From assembly GCF_025950085.1 (NCBI RefSeq), contig NZ_JAPDDS010000002.1:1-64000 (forward strand): a DNA stretch of 64,000 nt. Direction: 5' to 3'. This stretch comes from Luteolibacter flavescens. Its GTDB lineage: Bacteria > Verrucomicrobiota > Verrucomicrobiia > Verrucomicrobiales > Akkermansiaceae. The notes below the pieces were generated by a model. The model was not told the origin of the DNA. It worked only from the letters and a program-made list of their open reading frames with translations, and searched no databases. Positions within the stretch are counted from its first letter, which is position 1. Each line of letters starts with the position of its first letter. Below are positions 1 through 9,461 of this stretch, piece by piece. The position numbers and the translations under genes were made by a program.

Positions 1-57
1 AAGCCCTCATCCACCTGTCGATGTCGAGGCGCATGCTGGCGAGAATTACAGCATGAG

Positions 58-3000
58 TTATTTTTCAGACGGCTTCTCAGGAACCAAGCTCCAAGCTTCG
101 ACGAGAATGTCGGTTCGTAGACCGCGGCGTGGTTGGACCTCACGATTCACCACCACCCTGGACTGCTGGCCAATCCGATCTCGAAGCCAGCGGGCAATGT
201 AATCTGAAACTGCCTCCTCATCCTTATGGCGGAAATTCGCCCTGCGAAGTCCTCCACTCTCCCATTGCCAGAGATCTTCCACCGCAGGCAGTGTTGTTCC
301 CTTCAGATGGCGTTGAAGCGCATCCAATGATTCCAACACCAAGTTCATGAGATCTCCGCTGTCGCGGACGAAACGCATCCGATCATCAAGCAAGACCGCA
401 GCAAGATTTGACAGTAGCGGCGGCTGCCACTCATTCCGACGGAAAGAGCTCAATGTCTGCTGGCAACGGCGGAGGAGCCATGTTGCCTGATCGGGCAGCG
501 CTACGGCGAGACGCCTCAGTTGAGAGCATGCTGCCCTATTACTGCGTCCCGCGAGAGAATCCAATATCCCGCTCCGAAGGTGGGTAACAGCACGTCGGGG
601 AGTGATCTCACCAGATCGCTCCGCGGGATCTTCCGAATGCGGAAACAATCGGCAAAGCAAAAGGTAAAAGTCGGCGATCTCATCCTCGGTTAGATTCTCA
701 GTGACATTCTTGTTCCGCAATTCAACGCCATCTGCCACCGACAGAATGACCCGCTTGCCGAGTTCGGGCTGTGAACTGAGCACCTGATAGGCAGACCGCC
801 ATAGGGACCGAGAATTCGTTCCGATTCCCGCGATGATCAACTCCTCCACCATCGAGTGGTCAGGTCGCCGTGCCCGAAGCGCTCTGCTCAAGAGATATGC
901 CGCCAGCTCCCCAGACAAAGTCTCGTCAAACTCCCTGAGCTCGTAAATCGCCATACTCACGGTCCGAGAATGCTTCAAGCCGATGAAGAGATTGATCAGC
1001 TCCTTGGCGAGTATTTCGTCGAAGCAATCTTGTGCCCTTCGAATTGCGAATGGGTGACCATCCCGTTCGCAAGCCCGTCGAACCTCCCGAATCCAGCCAT
1101 TGATAGCGCGCACCGGATTGATCCTGTAAGCTAGAGCAAAGAGTTCCTTTGCATGTTCAGAAGATGAATCCCAAATCCCCAGAATTGCCTCGATCCACTT
1201 TGTCTCGACAGCCTTGCAGAGGGCATCGTCCGATTCAATATCGCCCCGAAGCATCCAAATCGCGACCACACCGGGATCGAAATAGTTTGTGCGACATCCC
1301 ATTTCTTCCCAACCATCTGATCGCTCCATCAAAAACCTGCGCGCAGCAATACTCACAAATTCTTTCTCCTGATCGGAAATGATAGACCAACCCGGGTAGT
1401 TGACGATCTCGTGGTGTGAGAAACCGCGTGATCGACCAGTCTCGTCCAAAGAAAGGGCCCAGCACAGATTGATGAACGCCCATGACTCACCTCCAGATAT
1501 CTTAGCAATAGCATTTTCTATTTCTAATTTTGGACGGACTTGAGGACGCCTGTTCTGAATCCGTTCGAACCTTCGCTCACGCCAAAGCCACCCAGCTTTT
1601 TCACTGCGGCGAGAAGGAGTATCAATTGAAACTTCTTCAATCCATTTCATCCGATCTTGAAGCTGAGGTGAGCAGCGATAAGCCGTGATGAACTCATCCC
1701 AGGAAGCTATTCTGACTTTCTCATCCCAAATCATTCGCTGGACAGCCTCCGCCCAACGGGGAGCCGCCTCTGCTCCCGAACTCAGCAAGTTATCCAATAC
1801 CCAGCAAAAATCATCCTGCTTAATTAGCCTGTAAGTCTCCCAAGTGAGGTGGTCGATTCGATCATCTAGTTCTGGAGAGGGCGAATTTATGATTGCTGCA
1901 ACCCATTTCAGCCTCGACTCGTCCTCCATCTTCGCGAAGTCGTCGTCGTCCTTAGCACCCGTCCTGAAGAATTCCCGAAAGTTACTCGCCTTGTCTGTCC
2001 AGAGCTTCACCAATTCCTCACAGATTGCTGGTTCGTCAATGCGCGACAGACCCCACAACAGAAAGGCCATGCAGAGCTTTCTCCGAAAACTGGTGGAAGA
2101 AAATCCGCCGCGCCACGCTTGGATCGCCCGAAGTCCCGGGAGAACATCATGATCCATTATGTGCTTGGGCAGTTCTTCCAAGGCTCGCCAATAGCTGCCG
2201 AAATGATTGGGGTCCTTCGTCTTTCCGATGAACCGCAGGACATCGGTGACCGAGAGGTGTGCGGGCACCAGCCTCTGAAGAGCATGGCCAAGGATGGATT
2301 GATCAGGATCACTTCCCACCTCTCCCCGAACCAAAGACTCTAGTTCAGCCAAGCGATCGTCCGGCATCGAACTACACAAGGCGTCGGCGACAGAACGTCG
2401 GAAATACTGGTCTCCTTCCTCTGATTCGAGGATTTTTAGAAGCGTTGGAACCATCTCTGAACGGCGGCATGCTTCTGCGATATCCACTGCGATTCTCCGT
2501 ACCGTCGAATGGCCAAATGGAGCCGTCAGTATATTGATCAACTGACCGGGAAGTCCGGGATGATCCAGATCACTCCAGAAGCGCCAATACCCCGACTCAT
2601 CGAAGAATTGGTTCCTGCCTGCCAAATCGAATATCCGCTCAACCAATTTCGCCTTCTGTTCCGGATCGGCGTAAGCCACTCCACTGCGAAGCAGCACGCC
2701 TAGATCGATCTCGACCAGATGTGCAAAGAAGCCGCTGTGGTCGCCAGCGACCCATGCGGCAAGCTCGACAAGTTGCGGAATCACATATTCGGCACCGTCC
2801 GCCGGATCTGTCGCGCAAAGTAAGTTTCGGAGCTGGGACAGCGGGAGCTTGGAAAGGGACTGAGCCGCCAGGCACTCCGCAAAGGTTTGATGGGTGAAGC
2901 CGAAGCAATCTCCCCCCAATGCAGTAAAAAGGCCCGTTGCTAGGGAATGGTCCACCGAGTTGTCTAGCAGCAACCCGCTGCGGATCAGATCTGCTGCGCC

Positions 3001-3984
3001 GCATATATTACCACTTGGCTCAGGTGAACGAGTCGACGGGTGCCAAATGGCATTCTTGCCACCGAGTAGGAGCCCGCAAGCCAGCTTGCCAGAAGCATCG
3101 AGTTTCTCATCGGTAGAGCAGAAGCGGCGCAGAAGGCGCGCGCGTTCGGGATTACTCTCTTCGCAAAGACGCCGACAACCGTTCTTGTAAAGTTGCCGTC
3201 GTGAGACGGTGTGGAATTCCTCGCCATGAAACTCAGCAAGGAGAAGAAACAGGGTGATCGGACGTGAAGCGAGCGAGGCGACATCTGCCCTGTGGACGGC
3301 TTCGATGAACTTGTCCCCATCGTGCCCCTTCTGCTCTGCCGCAAGGCGCGCATCCTCCCGGCGAAGAGGCTCAAGCTCGAAAATGAACCCGGTATTTTCC
3401 TCTCTCTTCCATAAAGACGCCAACTGATTACCCTCCGCTTCCGGCCATTCAAACGAACGGCAAGAGAGGATCAATCGCAGCCTGTCCGTGGGCTTTGACT
3501 CAAGAAAGGGCTTGAGCCTCGTCACGAAGGCCGGCATCAGGATCAACCCTTCATCCAAGCCGTCCAATAGGATGGTCAACCGATCTCCATCTGAAAGCCA
3601 ATCTGGCCAAAAAGGATGCCCCTCGAGGTGACTCTGAAAGTCGGCAATCGACTCGAAATCGCGGGCTTTCAAAAAGATCAACCGGTCCTTCGGCCCGGAG
3701 GATGCCATGAGCCCATCACGCAGTAGCTCCAACTCCGTGGTTTTCCCTAAACCGGGCTCACCACAAAGAACCAAGAGCCCGGTCTCAGGCGCGATCTGTG
3801 AAATGGTTACCGCTTGGGGATGCAGATTCTTCCCAAACAAGCCGTGCGGATCTTCGAAAAACTGGCTCGACGTTCCATGGACTCGATCTTTCCTCGGCGA
3901 CCAGAAGCGCGTCCATGGCAACAGGGCTCTCGAATGTGGGGAGGGGGGCATTGACTGGAGTGACGCTGCTCCATGTGTCAGCAC
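58..3984 (-). CDS. STAND/NACHT-family NTPase, probable defence protein, C-terminus possibly truncated
   Basis: A 1308-residue P-loop NTPase of the STAND/NACHT class. A Walker A motif GEPGLGKTT lies at residues 75-83, a Walker B LLDGLDEG at about 139-146 and a sensor-like SCRSFEW near 174-180. A long alpha-helical, repeat-like middle follows. The C-terminus carries NREVQPRRG and RTDILVEAW, which resemble the opening of a PD-(D/E)XK nuclease-like domain in related NACHT proteins, but translation stops only ten residues later. The start is GTG at 3984; an ATG at 3951 also fits, and the short segment before Walker A (FWSPRKDRVHG) suits the family. The gene is visibly AT-richer than its neighbours, which suggests horizontal transfer. 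It lies 49 bases downstream of the PQQ dehydrogenase on the same strand. The NTPase call is firm; an antiphage role is inference. Confidence 0.8.
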   Translation of the reverse strand: MLTHGAASLQSMPPSPHSRALLPWTRFWSPRKDRVHGTSSQFFEDPHGLFGKNLHPQAVTISQIAPETGLLVLCGEPGLGKTTELELLRDGLMASSGPKDRLIFLKARDFESIADFQSHLEGHPFWPDWLSDGDRLTILLDGLDEGLILMPAFVTRLKPFLESKPTDRLRLILSCRSFEWPEAEGNQLASLWKREENTGFIFELEPLRREDARLAAEQKGHDGDKFIEAVHRADVASLASRPITLFLLLAEFHGEEFHTVSRRQLYKNGCRRLCEESNPERARLLRRFCSTDEKLDASGKLACGLLLGGKNAIWHPSTRSPEPSGNICGAADLIRSGLLLDNSVDHSLATGLFTALGGDCFGFTHQTFAECLAAQSLSKLPLSQLRNLLCATDPADGAEYVIPQLVELAAWVAGDHSGFFAHLVEIDLGVLLRSGVAYADPEQKAKLVERIFDLAGRNQFFDESGYWRFWSDLDHPGLPGQLINILTAPFGHSTVRRIAVDIAEACRRSEMVPTLLKILESEEGDQYFRRSVADALCSSMPDDRLAELESLVRGEVGSDPDQSILGHALQRLVPAHLSVTDVLRFIGKTKDPNHFGSYWRALEELPKHIMDHDVLPGLRAIQAWRGGFSSTSFRRKLCMAFLLWGLSRIDEPAICEELVKLWTDKASNFREFFRTGAKDDDDFAKMEDESRLKWVAAIINSPSPELDDRIDHLTWETYRLIKQDDFCWVLDNLLSSGAEAAPRWAEAVQRMIWDEKVRIASWDEFITAYRCSPQLQDRMKWIEEVSIDTPSRRSEKAGWLWRERRFERIQNRRPQVRPKLEIENAIAKISGGESWAFINLCWALSLDETGRSRGFSHHEIVNYPGWSIISDQEKEFVSIAARRFLMERSDGWEEMGCRTNYFDPGVVAIWMLRGDIESDDALCKAVETKWIEAILGIWDSSSEHAKELFALAYRINPVRAINGWIREVRRACERDGHPFAIRRAQDCFDEILAKELINLFIGLKHSRTVSMAIYELREFDETLSGELAAYLLSRALRARRPDHSMVEELIIAGIGTNSRSLWRSAYQVLSSQPELGKRVILSVADGVELRNKNVTENLTEDEIADFYLLLCRLFPHSEDPAERSGEITPRRAVTHLRSGILDSLAGRSNRAACSQLRRLAVALPDQATWLLRRCQQTLSSFRRNEWQPPLLSNLAAVLLDDRMRFVRDSGDLMNLVLESLDALQRHLKGTTLPAVEDLWQWESGGLRRANFRHKDEEAVSDYIARWLRDRIGQQSRVVVNREVQPRRGLRTDILVEAWSLVPEKPSEK

Positions 3985-4033
3985 AACTCCATACCGATTT
4001 GTCCCCCTCCCTGATATTCGCCGTAGATAGATA

Positions 4034-5461
4034 TCACTCCGCCGGGATGAGGCGGATCACGCGGTCGGGGTCATTGAGGAGGACGTAGATGTAGCCGTCC
4101 GGGGCCTCGGTGACGTCGCGGACGCGGCCGATGTTCTTCAGGATGACTTCCTGCTCGGTCACCTTCTTGTCCACGATGCGGAGGCGGCGGATCTCCTGCT
4201 GGGCGAGGGCGCCGGCGAAGAGGTCGTTCTTCCACTTCGGGAACTTGTCGCCGCGGTAGAAGGAGAGGCCGCAGGCCGCGATGCTGGGCTGCCAGTAGAT
4301 CACCGGCTGGTCCATGCCTTCCTCGTGCGTCTTCCCGCTGATGGGCGTGCCGTCGTAGTTCATCCCGTAGGTGATGACGGGCCAGCCATAGTTGTGGCCG
4401 GGCTGGATCAGGTTCAGCTCGTCACCGCCGCGCGGGCCGTGCTCGGTGCTGTAGATGGAGCCGTCGCGCGGGTCGATGTCCAGGCCCTGGGGATTACGGT
4501 GACCATACGACCACAGGCCTGGGACCGGGGTCTTGCCCTCGAATTTCGGGTTGTCCTCCGGGACCCGGCCGTCGTCGTGCAGGCGGTAGATCTTGCCCTT
4601 GGCATTCTCGACGTCCTGCGCCTCGTGCCAGCCGCCGCGCTCGCCGACGGGGAAGTAAATGTAGCCCTTGTCGAAGATGAGGCGCGTGCCGAAGTGGACG
4701 CCCACGCCGCTGTAGAATTTCTGGTCCGCCTTCCAGATCCATTCCTGGTCCGTCCACTGGCCGTCCTTGATCCGGCCGCGGACGTAGGCGGTGATGGTCT
4801 TCACCCCGCCGTCGCGGGTGCCATCGGCGAAGCCGAGGTAGATCCAGCCGTTCTTCTCATAGTCCGGGTGGACGGCCACTTCCATCAGGCCGCCCTGGCC
4901 GTGGTCGATGATGGTCGGGATGCCCTTCACCGGCTCCTCCACGAGCTTGCCATCCGCCCCGATGATGCGGAGGCGGCCCTGCTTCTCGGTCACCAGCTTG
5001 CGGCCGTCCGGCAGGAAGGCGATGGCCCACGGGGTGCGGAGGCCCTTCTCGACGACCATCTCGATCTTGTAGTCCTCGTGCTGGGTCTTCGTCACCTTGC
5101 CCAGCTCGGGTTTGGGGAATTCGATGCCGCGCTCCTTCGCCTGCTTCTCCTTTTCGCGGATGAAGATGACCAGCGAGCGGATCTGGCGGTCGTCCAGCAC
5201 GGTCTTGAAGGGCGTCATGCCAAGCTGCTCGTTCCCCTCCTTGATGGACTTCATCAGCTCCTCGTCGCTGCTGCCGTGCTTCCACTCGCCATCGATGAGC
5301 GAGCCGCCCTGACCTCCGCTGAGGTCCTGCCCGTGGCAACCGGAGCAGAGCTGCTGGAAGACCTGGTCGGTCTTCATTTTCGAGAAGTCTTGGGCGGATA
5401 GCGGCGCGACGAGGGCGACGGCGAGGAGGTGGGCGCTTTTCATGTAACGTGGGAAACGCAT
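4034..5461 (-). CDS. Cytochrome c-fused PQQ-dependent sugar dehydrogenase (glucose/sorbosone dehydrogenase family)
   Basis: A 475-residue exported protein. An N-terminal signal peptide ends around LSAQ. A small c-type cytochrome domain follows, with haem motif CSGCH at residues 39-43, and then a six-bladed propeller of the soluble glucose/sorbosone dehydrogenase family from about residue 125. Recognisable propeller motifs are GLRTPWAIAFLPDG, YSTEHGPRGGDELN and YGHRNPQGLDIDP. It probably oxidises an aldose or similar sugar in the periplasm with PQQ and passes electrons to its own haem. The start ATG at 5461 has an in-frame alternative at 5443 (MKSAHLL) that gives a more usual signal peptide; neither has a clear ribosome binding site. 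No PQQ biosynthesis genes are in the window. The exact substrate cannot be read from the sequence. Confidence 0.88.
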   Translation of the reverse strand: MRFPRYMKSAHLLAVALVAPLSAQDFSKMKTDQVFQQLCSGCHGQDLSGGQGGSLIDGEWKHGSSDEELMKSIKEGNEQLGMTPFKTVLDDRQIRSLVIFIREKEKQAKERGIEFPKPELGKVTKTQHEDYKIEMVVEKGLRTPWAIAFLPDGRKLVTEKQGRLRIIGADGKLVEEPVKGIPTIIDHGQGGLMEVAVHPDYEKNGWIYLGFADGTRDGGVKTITAYVRGRIKDGQWTDQEWIWKADQKFYSGVGVHFGTRLIFDKGYIYFPVGERGGWHEAQDVENAKGKIYRLHDDGRVPEDNPKFEGKTPVPGLWSYGHRNPQGLDIDPRDGSIYSTEHGPRGGDELNLIQPGHNYGWPVITYGMNYDGTPISGKTHEEGMDQPVIYWQPSIAACGLSFYRGDKFPKWKNDLFAGALAQQEIRRLRIVDKKVTEQEVILKNIGRVRDVTEAPDGYIYVLLNDPDRVIRLIPAE

Positions 5462-5553
5462 ACGAGAACGGTTTGGGATTTCAAATTCCCTCGGATTTTC
5501 GGCGCGAAAAACTCTCCGTTCGCCCCGGCCCGGGAGCGGTGTTAGGGTGAGGG

Positions 5554-6183
5554 GTGAAACTGTCCATTCTCCTCATGCTGGCCGCGCTGCCCGCAGCGGC
5601 GGCGGATGCCCCCTCACCGGCACGTCCCGGCAAGATCGCTGCGACGGAGCTGAAGGAATACGCGGCCCTGGAGGGCACGCGAAAGAAGATCGTGGACGAG
5701 GCACTGGAGCTGGCGGCGCGGGATACATGGCTGCGCTACCGCTTTGGCAGTGCGGAGCCGGAGAGCGGCGGGCTGGATTGCTCCGGGTCCGTTTATTTCG
5801 TGCTGCAACAGGCTGGCATCCAGCCACCTAGGTCGTCCGCCGCGCAATTCACCTGGGTGAAGGATCGCGGAGCGCTGAAGGAAGTGTCCTCCTCCATTAC
5901 CTCCACCGAAGATGCGGCCCTGAAGGACATGAAGCCGGGCGACCTGATGTTCTGGTCCGGAACCTACGAGCCAAAGGACGGCCGCACGGTCCCGGTGTCC
6001 CACGTGCAGATTTTCCTCGGTCACGAGAAGGCGACCGGAAAGCCCGTGATGGTCGGCGCCAGCGATGGCCGCACCTACCGCGGCACGAAGCGCGAGGGCT
6101 ACGGGGTCTTCGATTTCAAGCTGCCGAAGGCCGGATCGAAGGCGAAATTCCTCGGCTACGGGCTGCCTGCGACCACCAAATAG
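5554..6183 (+). CDS. NlpC/P60-family cysteine hydrolase, exported
   Basis: A 209-residue protein with a signal peptide (MKLSILLMLAALPAAAADA) and one NlpC/P60 domain. The catalytic cysteine is in LDCSGSVYF (Cys76) and the partner histidine in VSHVQIFLG (His150). The spacing and the tryptophan-containing DLMFW element between them are typical of gamma-D-glutamyl-meso-diaminopimelate peptidases that trim cell-wall peptides. There are no SH3 or LysM targeting domains, so it is probably a soluble periplasmic enzyme. It begins with GTG, preceded by a purine-rich GGTGAGGG. It is divergent from the upstream PQQ dehydrogenase, with about 90 bases between them. Confidence 0.9.
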   Translation: MKLSILLMLAALPAAAADAPSPARPGKIAATELKEYAALEGTRKKIVDEALELAARDTWLRYRFGSAEPESGGLDCSGSVYFVLQQAGIQPPRSSAAQFTWVKDRGALKEVSSSITSTEDAALKDMKPGDLMFWSGTYEPKDGRTVPVSHVQIFLGHEKATGKPVMVGASDGRTYRGTKREGYGVFDFKLPKAGSKAKFLGYGLPATTK

Positions 6184-6273
6184 CCCCTGCGGGTGAAGAC
6201 TTGGAAAATTCTTGCGGATTCATAAGAAACGTTACCTTATCGCGTTCGCGCCGCCGAACCCAAGTCTGCAGCC

Positions 6274-7473
6274 ATGTCCAATCCCAAGGAATCCATCCAT
6301 CGCGCCCTCGACTCTTTCCGCATCGAAACCCCGTCCTGGGGCTACTCCGACACCGGGACCCGATTCGGGAAATTCCACCAGCCCGCCGCGGCGATCGACC
6401 TTGATGACAAGCTCGCCGACGCCGCGCATGTCCATCGCCTGACCGGCTGCTGCCCGACCGTGGCGACGCACGTGCTGTGGGACTTCGCTCCGGGCACCGA
6501 TCCCGCCGCGGTGGCCAGAAAGGCAGGGTCGCTGGGCATCGCCATCGGCTCGATCAATCCGAATCTCTTCCAAGACCAAGCCTACAAGCTCGGCTCGGTG
6601 GGCAGCCCCTTCGAAGCCGCCCGCGACCAGGCGCTCGCGCACATCATCGACTGCATCAAGCTCGGCCAGGTGACCGGCAGCAAGGCGGTATCGCTGTGGT
6701 TCGCCGATGGCACGAACTACCCCGGGCAGGACAATATCCGCGCGCGCAAGCACCGCTTCGAGTCCGCGCTGAAGGAGGCCCACGGCCATCTTTCGCAGGA
6801 CCAGATCATGCTTGTGGAGTACAAGCCCTTCGAGCCCGCCTTCTACCAGACCGACCTCGCGGACTGGGGCATGTCCTTCCTTACCGCGAAGAAGGCCGGC
6901 CCGCAGGCAAAGGTGCTCGTCGATACCGGCCACCACTACCTTTCACAGAATATCGAGCAGATCGTCGCATGGCTGCTCGATGAGGACATGCTCGGCGGCT
7001 TCCACTTCAACGACCGCCGCTACGCCGACGACGACCTCACGCTCGGCTCGATCGATCCCTACCAGATCTTCCGCATCTTCCACGAGATCCACCTCTTCGC
7101 GTGGGAACGCGGCGGCGTGTATCCGGAGATCGAGTACATGATCGACCAGTCTCACAACCTGAAGCCGAAGATCGAAGCGATGATCCAGACGGTCTGCACG
7201 GCACAGGAGCTCTACGCGAAAGCCGCGCTGGTCGATCACGAGGCACTGCTCGCCGCCCAGGCAAAGGGCGACATCGTGGATGCCGAGCTCTGCTTGAAGA
7301 AGGCATTCAACACCGACGTCACGGAAGCGATCGCCGCCTGGCGCACCGCGAAGGGCCTCGCCGCCGACCCTCTCCTCGCCCACCGCGCCAGCGGCTACGC
7401 CGAGAAAGCCGGAGCCGAGCGCGCCAAGCGCAGGCAGGAGCTCGGGATCGCGACGGAGCACAGCTACGCGTGA
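6274..7473 (+). CDS. rhaI: L-rhamnose isomerase, RhaI type (non-E. coli TIM-barrel family)
   Basis: A 399-residue xylose-isomerase-like TIM-barrel protein. The order of motifs (PSWGYSDTGTRFGKF, CPTVATHVLWD, LWFADGTNYPGQDN, VEYKPFEPAFYQTD, DTGHHY and HFNDRRYADDDL) matches the L-rhamnose isomerase family known from Pseudomonas stutzeri and Gram-positive bacteria. The acidic and histidine residues of these motifs are the expected metal ligands. It would interconvert L-rhamnose and L-rhamnulose, although this family is promiscuous toward aldoses. It heads a block that continues with a sugar ABC importer, which supports a catabolic role. No rhamnulokinase, aldolase or lactate/lactaldehyde dehydrogenase is nearby, so the rest of the pathway must be elsewhere. 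An AACGTT palindrome at 6228-6233 in the leader could be a LacI-type operator half, but this is weak. Confidence 0.88.
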   Translation: MSNPKESIHRALDSFRIETPSWGYSDTGTRFGKFHQPAAAIDLDDKLADAAHVHRLTGCCPTVATHVLWDFAPGTDPAAVARKAGSLGIAIGSINPNLFQDQAYKLGSVGSPFEAARDQALAHIIDCIKLGQVTGSKAVSLWFADGTNYPGQDNIRARKHRFESALKEAHGHLSQDQIMLVEYKPFEPAFYQTDLADWGMSFLTAKKAGPQAKVLVDTGHHYLSQNIEQIVAWLLDEDMLGGFHFNDRRYADDDLTLGSIDPYQIFRIFHEIHLFAWERGGVYPEIEYMIDQSHNLKPKIEAMIQTVCTAQELYAKAALVDHEALLAAQAKGDIVDAELCLKKAFNTDVTEAIAAWRTAKGLAADPLLAHRASGYAEKAGAERAKRRQELGIATEHSYA

Positions 7474-7542
7474 TGTGAATCGCGTATCGAAAGCTCTTCA
7501 ATTTTGGCGTTCTATCGCGACGTTTTATAGTTAGAAAACGTC

Positions 7543-7959
7543 TTGGTGATCTCCAAGAAACTGATCGAGAATGCAGTCATTGTCATCTTCGCGCTTCCCA
7601 TGCTCGGGATCGTTCTCGGAGGTATCTACTCAATTCCAGCGATGAAGGTGACCCGCGAAAAAGATCCGTGGCTTACCCTCCTACTGATCCTTGGATTGGG
7701 TTGCACCGCCCTTGGCATCGGATTTTCGACAAATACTCCCTTAGTATGGTCGGCAGCCCTATGGATCTTTGGAATTGTCCTGCTCCTTGTTTCAAGGCGG
7801 CTTCACGGTTCCTTGAGGCACCATCTGGAGAGATTCGGAGTCGTCCATTACCCGATTTTCTTAATCTCGCTGTTTCTTGGACCCCTCGCAGACAAGCTTC
7901 AAAGCCGAACACAGTGGGAAGCGATTCAAGAAGCTCCGAGAACTAGTTCATCGCCTTGA
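7543..7959 (+). CDS. Small multi-pass membrane protein of unknown function
   Basis: A 138-residue protein with about four hydrophobic segments (roughly residues 9-31, 42-62, 67-85 and 98-115) separated by short basic loops. I do not recognise a family. The start is TTG at 7543 or GTG at 7546. Its stop codon overlaps the TTG start of the following ATPase (7956-7959), which suggests translational coupling to the sugar transporter. It is richer in A+T than the flanking genes and is not a standard part of this ABC transporter type, so it may be a later insertion. Confidence 0.55.
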   Translation: MVISKKLIENAVIVIFALPMLGIVLGGIYSIPAMKVTREKDPWLTLLLILGLGCTALGIGFSTNTPLVWSAALWIFGIVLLLVSRRLHGSLRHHLERFGVVHYPIFLISLFLGPLADKLQSRTQWEAIQEAPRTSSSP

Positions 7960-9461
7960 AACCCATCCTCCAACTCTCCGACATCCGCAAATCCTTCGGC
8001 GCCGTGCGCGCCTTGAAGGGCGTGTCGTTCGAGCTATTGCCGGGCGAGGTCCATGCGCTGCTCGGTGAGAACGGCGCGGGCAAGTCCACGCTGATCAAGG
8101 TCATCACCGGCGCACATGCCCCGGACGAGGGGACGCTGGTGGTGGACGGGGAGACCCTGCGCTCGCTGACGCCGTCGAAGGCTCGCGAGCTGGGCATCGC
8201 CTGCATCTATCAGCAGCCCGCGCTTTTCCCCGACCTCACCGTCGCGGAGAACATCGGCCTGCGGCTGAAGAAGAGATCCGCATTCGCCCGGGTGAACCAT
8301 GCCGCGCAGCGGGAAAAGGCGGCCGAATTGCTCAAGCGCATCGGCGCGGAAATCTCGCCGGATGCCGAGGTGCGCTCGCTCTCGATGCCGGAGCAACAGC
8401 TCGTGGAGATCGCCTGTGCTCTCGGGTCCGGCGCGAAGATCGTCATCATGGACGAACCGACCGCATCGCTCACGCAGAAGGAGCAGCACCTGCTCTTCGC
8501 CGTCGTACGCGACCTGCGGAAGAGCGGTGTGGGCGTCGTCTATATCTCGCACCGCCTGGAGGAAATCTTCGCCCTCGCCGATCGCGTCACCGTCCTGCGC
8601 GATGGCGAGAGCGTCGGCACGAATCGCGTCGATGACCTCGACGAGGCCGCGATGATCAAGCTGATGGTCGGCCGCGAGGTCGCCGCACTCTACCCGCCCG
8701 CAGAGGGCGAGCCCGGCGAGGTCGTGCTTTCGCTGAAGAACGTCTCCTGCGCCGCCGGTGGCGTGCAGGGCGTGAATCTGGAAGTGCGCGCCGGGGAGAT
8801 CGTTGGGATGGCGGGCCTCGTCGGCGCGGGCCGCACGGAGCTGGCGCGCGTGCTCTTCGGCATCACGCCCGCGGACTCCGGCGAGATCTCGTTGAATGGC
8901 GGGAAGCTCACGATTTCCAATCCACGCGAGGCAATCGCGCGTGGCATCGCCTACGTGCCCGAGGACCGCCGCCGCCATGGCGTGATCCTGGAGATGCCCA
9001 TCGCGCACAATATCACGATGGCCGTGCATCCCGTGCTCTTCCCCGGCACGTGGCTGCGCTTCAAGGCGGAGACGACAATGGCGCAGGACTTCATCCGCGA
9101 CCTCGGCATCAAGGCCTACGGACCCGAGGCTCCCGGTGGCAGCCTGAGCGGCGGGAACCAGCAAAAGGTCAGCGTCTCGCGCTGGCTGGCGACGAAGCCG
9201 AAGCTGCTCATCCTCGACGAGCCCACCCAGGGCGTGGACGTCGGGGCGAAGAGCGAGATCCACCGCATCATCCGCGGCCTCGCGAAAGACGGCCTGGCCG
9301 TGCTGATGATCTCCAGCGACCTGCCGGAAGTGCTCGGCATGAGCGACCGCATCGCCGTGATGCGCGAAGGTACGGTGACCGCCGTACTTCCCGGCGGCAC
9401 GGGCGCGCCCGAGGTGATGGCGGCCGCGCTCGGCCAGAACCGCGGAAAGGAGGTCGCGTGA
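7956..9461 (+). CDS. rhaT: Sugar ABC transporter ATP-binding protein, RbsA/RhaT type
   Basis: A 501-residue double ATPase of the carbohydrate uptake transporter-2 family. The first half has Walker A GENGAGKST, Walker B VIMDEPTASLT and switch YISHRLEE. The second half has the degenerate P-loop GLVGAGRTE that is normal for the family, signature LSGGNQQKVSVSRW and LLILDEPTQGVDVG. It energises import through the two permeases that follow. The start is TTG at 7956, supported by the protein alignment at MKPILQLSDIRKSFG. Its TGA stop overlaps the GTG of the next gene. Because rhaI lies upstream, L-rhamnose is the likely substrate (RhaSTPQ-like), but the sequence alone cannot exclude another pentose or hexose. 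Confidence 0.9.
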   Translation: MKPILQLSDIRKSFGAVRALKGVSFELLPGEVHALLGENGAGKSTLIKVITGAHAPDEGTLVVDGETLRSLTPSKARELGIACIYQQPALFPDLTVAENIGLRLKKRSAFARVNHAAQREKAAELLKRIGAEISPDAEVRSLSMPEQQLVEIACALGSGAKIVIMDEPTASLTQKEQHLLFAVVRDLRKSGVGVVYISHRLEEIFALADRVTVLRDGESVGTNRVDDLDEAAMIKLMVGREVAALYPPAEGEPGEVVLSLKNVSCAAGGVQGVNLEVRAGEIVGMAGLVGAGRTELARVLFGITPADSGEISLNGGKLTISNPREAIARGIAYVPEDRRRHGVILEMPIAHNITMAVHPVLFPGTWLRFKAETTMAQDFIRDLGIKAYGPEAPGGSLSGGNQQKVSVSRWLATKPKLLILDEPTQGVDVGAKSEIHRIIRGLAKDGLAVLMISSDLPEVLGMSDRIAVMREGTVTAVLPGGTGAPEVMAAALGQNRGKEVA

